Below are positions 61,175 to 64,000 of a stretch of DNA of 64,000 nt, piece by piece; within the stretch, counting starts at the first letter, position 1; each line of letters opens with the position of its first letter. A program made the translations under genes and the position numbers. This stretch comes from Streptomyces sp. NBC_00554 (lineage in GTDB: Bacteria; Actinomycetota; Actinomycetes; Streptomycetales; Streptomycetaceae), in assembly GCF_041431135.1 (NCBI RefSeq), contig NZ_CP107799.1:1178001-1242000 (forward strand). The letters are read 5' to 3'. The notes beneath the pieces were generated by a model, which saw nothing but the letters and a program-made list of their open reading frames with translations, was not told the DNA's origin and did not search any database.

Positions 61175-62503
61175 TCACCTCCAATCCAGAGCGCTCATCC
61201 GGGTGAGAGCCGGCAGCTTCCACAGCGCGCTCGCGATCGCCTCGGCCCGAGACCGGCCGACGACCGGAGGTACCAGCTCGTCGAACTTGTCGCGCAACTC
61301 CCGGTCGCTCAGGGGGTCGTCGGGGTCTCCCTTGCGGGTGAGCCGCAGCCGTTCGTACGAGACGCCCTGCCGGTCGGTGACCCGTACGCGGGCGGCCCGG
61401 CGCCCGGGGGCCATCAGGTCCAGCTCCGGATCGACCCGTGCCGTGGTGCGGGCCATGAGGTCCCGGATCGCCGGATCCCGCAGTGCCTCGGGTTCGAAGG
61501 CGCGCAGCCGTACGCTGCCCAGGACCAGCGCGGCGGCGACGGTGTAGGCCAGGCTGAACCGGGCCTCGCCGGGCTCGCGAGGGTCAACCCGCCCGGCGAC
61601 GCGGGTGGCGGTCGCGTAGGTCTCGATCTCGATGCCGGCAATGTCCTCCACCCGGGGGCCGTCGGCACGCAGTTCGAGCGCGGCGTCGATCGCGGCGAAC
61701 GTGTGCCCGCAGCAGGCGTGGTACTTCACCGTCGTCGCCGTGACGCAGAACGGATCGCCCAGGCCGGTGACGGACAAGTCGGCGACCCCGGCGGTGGCGA
61801 CGCCGAAACCGGTCGGCCCCTCAAGGACGTCCAGGGCACCCGCGAGCCCCTTTTCGGCGGCGAGCGCGGCCACCACCCCGGCCTCGGCCGCATGCCCCGA
61901 GTGCAGCGGCTTGCCCGTGGACGGCGACCGGAAGGTCTGCTGGAGGCCGGCGGCCATGGTCGCGGCGAGTGCCAGCGCGCCCGCGAACCGGACGGTGTCC
62001 AGCCGGAGCAGCTCCGCCGCCGCGGCCGCCGCGCCGAAGGTGCCCACCGTTCCGGTGGTGTGCCAATGGCGATAGTGGGCGGGCCCTACGGCGAGGGCGA
62101 TCCGCGCACCGATCTCGTACCCGATGGTCACGGCGCGGAGGAACTCCTCGCCGGAGACGTCGAGTTGGTCGGCGACCGCGAACGCCGCAGCGATGGTCGG
62201 CGCACCGGGATGGTAGAACGCGTCGCGGTAGATGTCGTCGAGCTCCGCGGCATGCGCAGCCGTGCCGTTGAGCAGCGCCGCGGTCCGTACGTCGGCAGGC
62301 CGCCCCGAAGGAACGAGCCGGGCAGGACCGGGACTTGGGGCGAGTGCCTCGGTCAGACCGCGAGCGGCGGGCGTGACAGAGCCCGGCACCGTGGCCGAGA
62401 CCCAGTCCACGACCGCACGCACGCCCGCGTGCCGTACCTCTTCCGCGAGCGGCGTCGCCCGCTGGGCGACCGCGAACTCGGCGAGTTGCTCGACGACAGT
62501 CAT
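61175..62503 (-). CDS. MmgE/PrpD-family protein
   Basis: 442 residues covering the whole 2-methylcitrate-dehydratase-like fold: AVRAVVDWVSATVPGS, AALLNGTAAHAAELDDIYRD (the conserved His/Asp region), HWHTTGTVGTFGAAAAAAEL, GLQQTFRSPSTGKPLHSGHA and VKYHACCGHTFAAIDAAL. Members include 2-methylcitrate dehydratase, cis-aconitate decarboxylase and less defined isomerases; the family rather than the reaction is certain. It precedes the truncated TPP enzyme by 17 bases on the complementary order, so the two once formed an operon. Confidence 0.88.
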   Translation of the reverse strand: MTVVEQLAEFAVAQRATPLAEEVRHAGVRAVVDWVSATVPGSVTPAARGLTEALAPSPGPARLVPSGRPADVRTAALLNGTAAHAAELDDIYRDAFYHPGAPTIAAAFAVADQLDVSGEEFLRAVTIGYEIGARIALAVGPAHYRHWHTTGTVGTFGAAAAAAELLRLDTVRFAGALALAATMAAGLQQTFRSPSTGKPLHSGHAAEAGVVAALAAEKGLAGALDVLEGPTGFGVATAGVADLSVTGLGDPFCVTATTVKYHACCGHTFAAIDAALELRADGPRVEDIAGIEIETYATATRVAGRVDPREPGEARFSLAYTVAAALVLGSVRLRAFEPEALRDPAIRDLMARTTARVDPELDLMAPGRRAARVRVTDRQGVSYERLRLTRKGDPDDPLSDRELRDKFDELVPPVVGRSRAEAIASALWKLPALTRMSALDWR

Positions 62504-62520
62504 GCCGGCTCCCTGCTCGA

Positions 62521-63435
62521 CTAGAACTGGGCTTCGTACTGGGCAGGGTCGATGCGCGCCTCGATGAGCAGCGGCCCGGTCAGGCCGGCCAGCCCGGCCG
62601 TGGCCTTCTCCAGCTCGGCCACCGACGTCACGCGCACCCCGTCGCAGCCCATCGAGCCCGCGAGCGCGACCAGATCGATGTCGTCAAGGCGGGTCGCCGT
62701 ACTCGGATAGCCGAGGGCCCGCTGTTTGAGCTCGATGCGGTTGAGGCTGCCGTCGACGAACACCACCACCGCGAGCCGGAGTTGACGCGCGACGGCCAGC
62801 CGGAGCTCGGTAGCCGCCATCGCGAAACCGCCGTCACCGATCAGCGCGACAACGGGAACCTCGCCGAGCGTCATCTGCGCGGCGATCGCCCCGGGGAGCC
62901 CCAGCCCCATCGCGGACAGGCCGTTGCTCATGAGGACGCTGCGGGGCCGATCGGCCTGCCAGCCCTGGCCGACAAGGAGCTTGTGCGAGCCGACGTCACA
63001 GGTGACGACGGTTTCCGGGGATGCACTCGCGCGTACGACGTCGATGACGTCGGTGGGGTTGAGGCGACCGGCAACCCGGCCCGCGTAGTACGCCGTACGA
63101 AGCCGTTCGCGGTGCGCCGCGACGTCCCGTTCGCTCCACCGGGGCTCGCCCCGCCACCCGTCCGCGAGCCAGTCCAGGCTCGCGGAGACGTCCCCGACCA
63201 GCTCGCAGCCGCTGGGGTAGATCTGGTCGACGTTGGCTGTGGTGTCCACATGCAGCACCGGTACCGCCAGAGCCCACGGATTGATCAGCTCCACAGGGTC
63301 GAATCCGGCGGCGACGACGAGGTCGCTGTCCGCCAGGAAGTCCCACAGGACCTGGTTGCACGCCATGTCGAGGACACCGGCGAAGAGCGGGCGGTCTTCC
63401 GGGAACACCCCCTTGGCCATCGGAGACACCACCAC
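62521..63435 (-). pseudogene. Thiamine-diphosphate enzyme lacking its N-terminal domain (acetolactate-synthase-like)
   Basis: Roughly 305 residues remain of a usual 530-570. Present are the central Rossmann-like domain (VVVSPMAKGVFPEDRPLFAG, VVAAGFDPVELINPWA) and the C-terminal ThDP-binding domain (SNGLSAMGLGLPGAIAAQMT; the metal motif GDGGFAMAATELRLAV). The whole N-terminal pyrimidine-binding domain with its catalytic Glu is missing. Homology stops at VVVSP, near 63435, where a foreign gene fragment begins on the other strand. An in-frame start at 63513 exists only by chance. The protein cannot be active alone. Confidence 0.8.
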
Positions 63436-63553
63436 CGAGGCCGAGATGCTCCACCCCCTCGGCGCCAGAGTGGACGTGCTCGAAGGGCCGGCGGGACTGG
63501 CCGCCGAACGCAAGCTGCTGCGCAGCGTGTTCTATGACGGCACCTACCCCTGA
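63436..63553 (+). pseudogene. C-terminal-region fragment of a 6PGDH-superfamily NAD(P) dehydrogenase (DUF1932 type)
   Basis: The plus frame reads EMLHPLGARVDVLEGPAGLA then AERKLLRSVF before ending in YDGTYP and a stop. The KLLRSVF block preceded by a LGARVDVL strand matches the junction of the NAD domain and the DUF1932 domain of phosphogluconate-dehydrogenase-like proteins. Both the start and most of the C-terminal domain are missing. Confidence 0.55.
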
Positions 63554-63743
63554 GTTGGAATCCAGGTAGTCGACTGGCCTGGCCGTGGCCTGACGATGAT
63601 GGCCGCATCGACCGACGCATGGAGTCCGATCGCCACAAAGAGCTCAGTCGCGCCCTACACCCTGGTACCTGCCGGCAGGCGGGCAGGCCGAGCCGACAGC
63701 CCGGATAGGCTGCCCAGGACCAGTGCAGAAGGAGAACCAGCAG

Positions 63744-64000
63744 ATGACCCGGGTCGCGGTGCTCTCGGCGGGCTCGTGGGGCACGACCACGGCGGCCCTG
63801 TTCGCCGACGCCGGCAACGAAGTCCTCGTGCACGCCCGGCGCTTCGAGGTCGCCGACGCGATCAACACACGCCATGAGAACCCTGCCTACCTGCCGGACG
63901 TCGTTCTCCCGGACGCGCTGCGCGCCACCACCGACCCCGCGGAGGCCCTCGCCGACGCCGACTTGGTAATCCTGTCGATCCCCGCCCAGACCCTCCGCGA
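63744..64000 (+). CDS. gpsA: NAD(P)-dependent glycerol-3-phosphate dehydrogenase-like protein, N-terminal part (cut by window edge)
   Basis: 85 codons from ATG at 63744, with AAGGAG nine bases upstream, run open to the window end. The Rossmann start is VAVLSAGSWGTTTAALFADA, where the usual first Gly of GAGSWGT is Ser. Then come VLVHARRFEVADAINTRHEN (the NRHEN-like substrate loop) and DADLVILSIPAQTLR, typical of GpsA. It should make sn-glycerol-3-phosphate for phospholipids, or be a paralogue with altered cofactor binding. The upstream 190 bases (63554-63743) hold no gene. Confidence 0.8.
   Translation, partial: MTRVAVLSAGSWGTTTAALFADAGNEVLVHARRFEVADAINTRHENPAYLPDVVLPDALRATTDPAEALADADLVILSIPAQTLR

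Overview
The window reads as a chromosomal segment of a Streptomyces-type actinomycete. The sequence is very GC-rich throughout. Genes use GTG starts and tight ATGA/GTGA overlaps, secreted proteins carry twin-arginine or lipoprotein signals, and only two leucine TTA codons were noticed in real genes. The content is accessory and catabolic rather than core: several substrate-inducible sugar or aromatic loci, each with its own regulator, plus insertion scars. No rRNA and no CRISPR array was seen.

Layout. (1) 1-6225: one tightly overlapping plus-strand operon. It holds the end of an NMT1-type ABC binding protein, a FAD oxidase, a creatininase-like amidohydrolase, a cupin, an AtzH-amidase fusion, an isochorismatase-type hydrolase and an acetamidase/formamidase. 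It looks like a nitrogen-scavenging route for an unknown amide or imide. (2) 6298-17726: a LacI-controlled polysaccharide locus with ThuA, DUF2264, a secreted PL8 lyase, a 2-hydroxyacid dehydrogenase and an NgcEFG-like sugar ABC transporter. Three near-identical operators tie its three transcription units to the LacI gene. (3) 17881-22411: a 4.5-kb island bounded by a perfect 44-bp repeat of the 3' half of tRNA-Pro(GGG). It carries a membrane-anchored sulfite-oxidase-fold enzyme, a small membrane protein and a two-component system, and shows no integrase. It separates the tRNA from its apparent terminator. (4) 22601-24553: an NPP1-type necrosis-inducing-like protein and a YceI-family protein. 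(5) 24729-30710: hydroxyquinol (benzenetriol) degradation genes and a divergent activator. A palindrome recurs upstream of both this cluster and yceI. (6) 30721-35471: an operon of a caspase-like protease, a beta-rich protein and a metallo-beta-lactamase-fold protein, divergent from a DUF2235 hydrolase. This is a candidate conflict or cell-suicide system. (7) 35526-40716: a ROK-type regulator fused to what looks like a domesticated IS630-type transposase, overlapping a GH38 alpha-mannosidase homologue that has lost most catalytic motifs. (8) 40945-51718: an IclR-linked sugar-acid locus (mannonate-dehydratase-like enzyme, ThuA, Gfo/Idh, ABC transporter, NAD-dependent epimerase, GH99), interrupted by a TnpB-only IS605-type element. 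(9) 51774-61078: a large secreted GH87 alpha-1,3-glucanase, an MMPL transporter with a broken TetR remnant beside it, and a membrane Ser/Thr kinase with peptidoglycan-binding and ricin-type lectin domains. (10) 61175-64000: a PrpD-family gene, a scar where two truncated genes meet head to head, and the start of a GpsA-like dehydrogenase.

The most unusual items are the transposase-ROK fusion overlapping a catalytically degenerate GH38 gene, the caspase/MBL/DUF2235 locus, and the integrase-less tRNA-Pro island. Family assignments come from reading motifs by eye; no database search was run.
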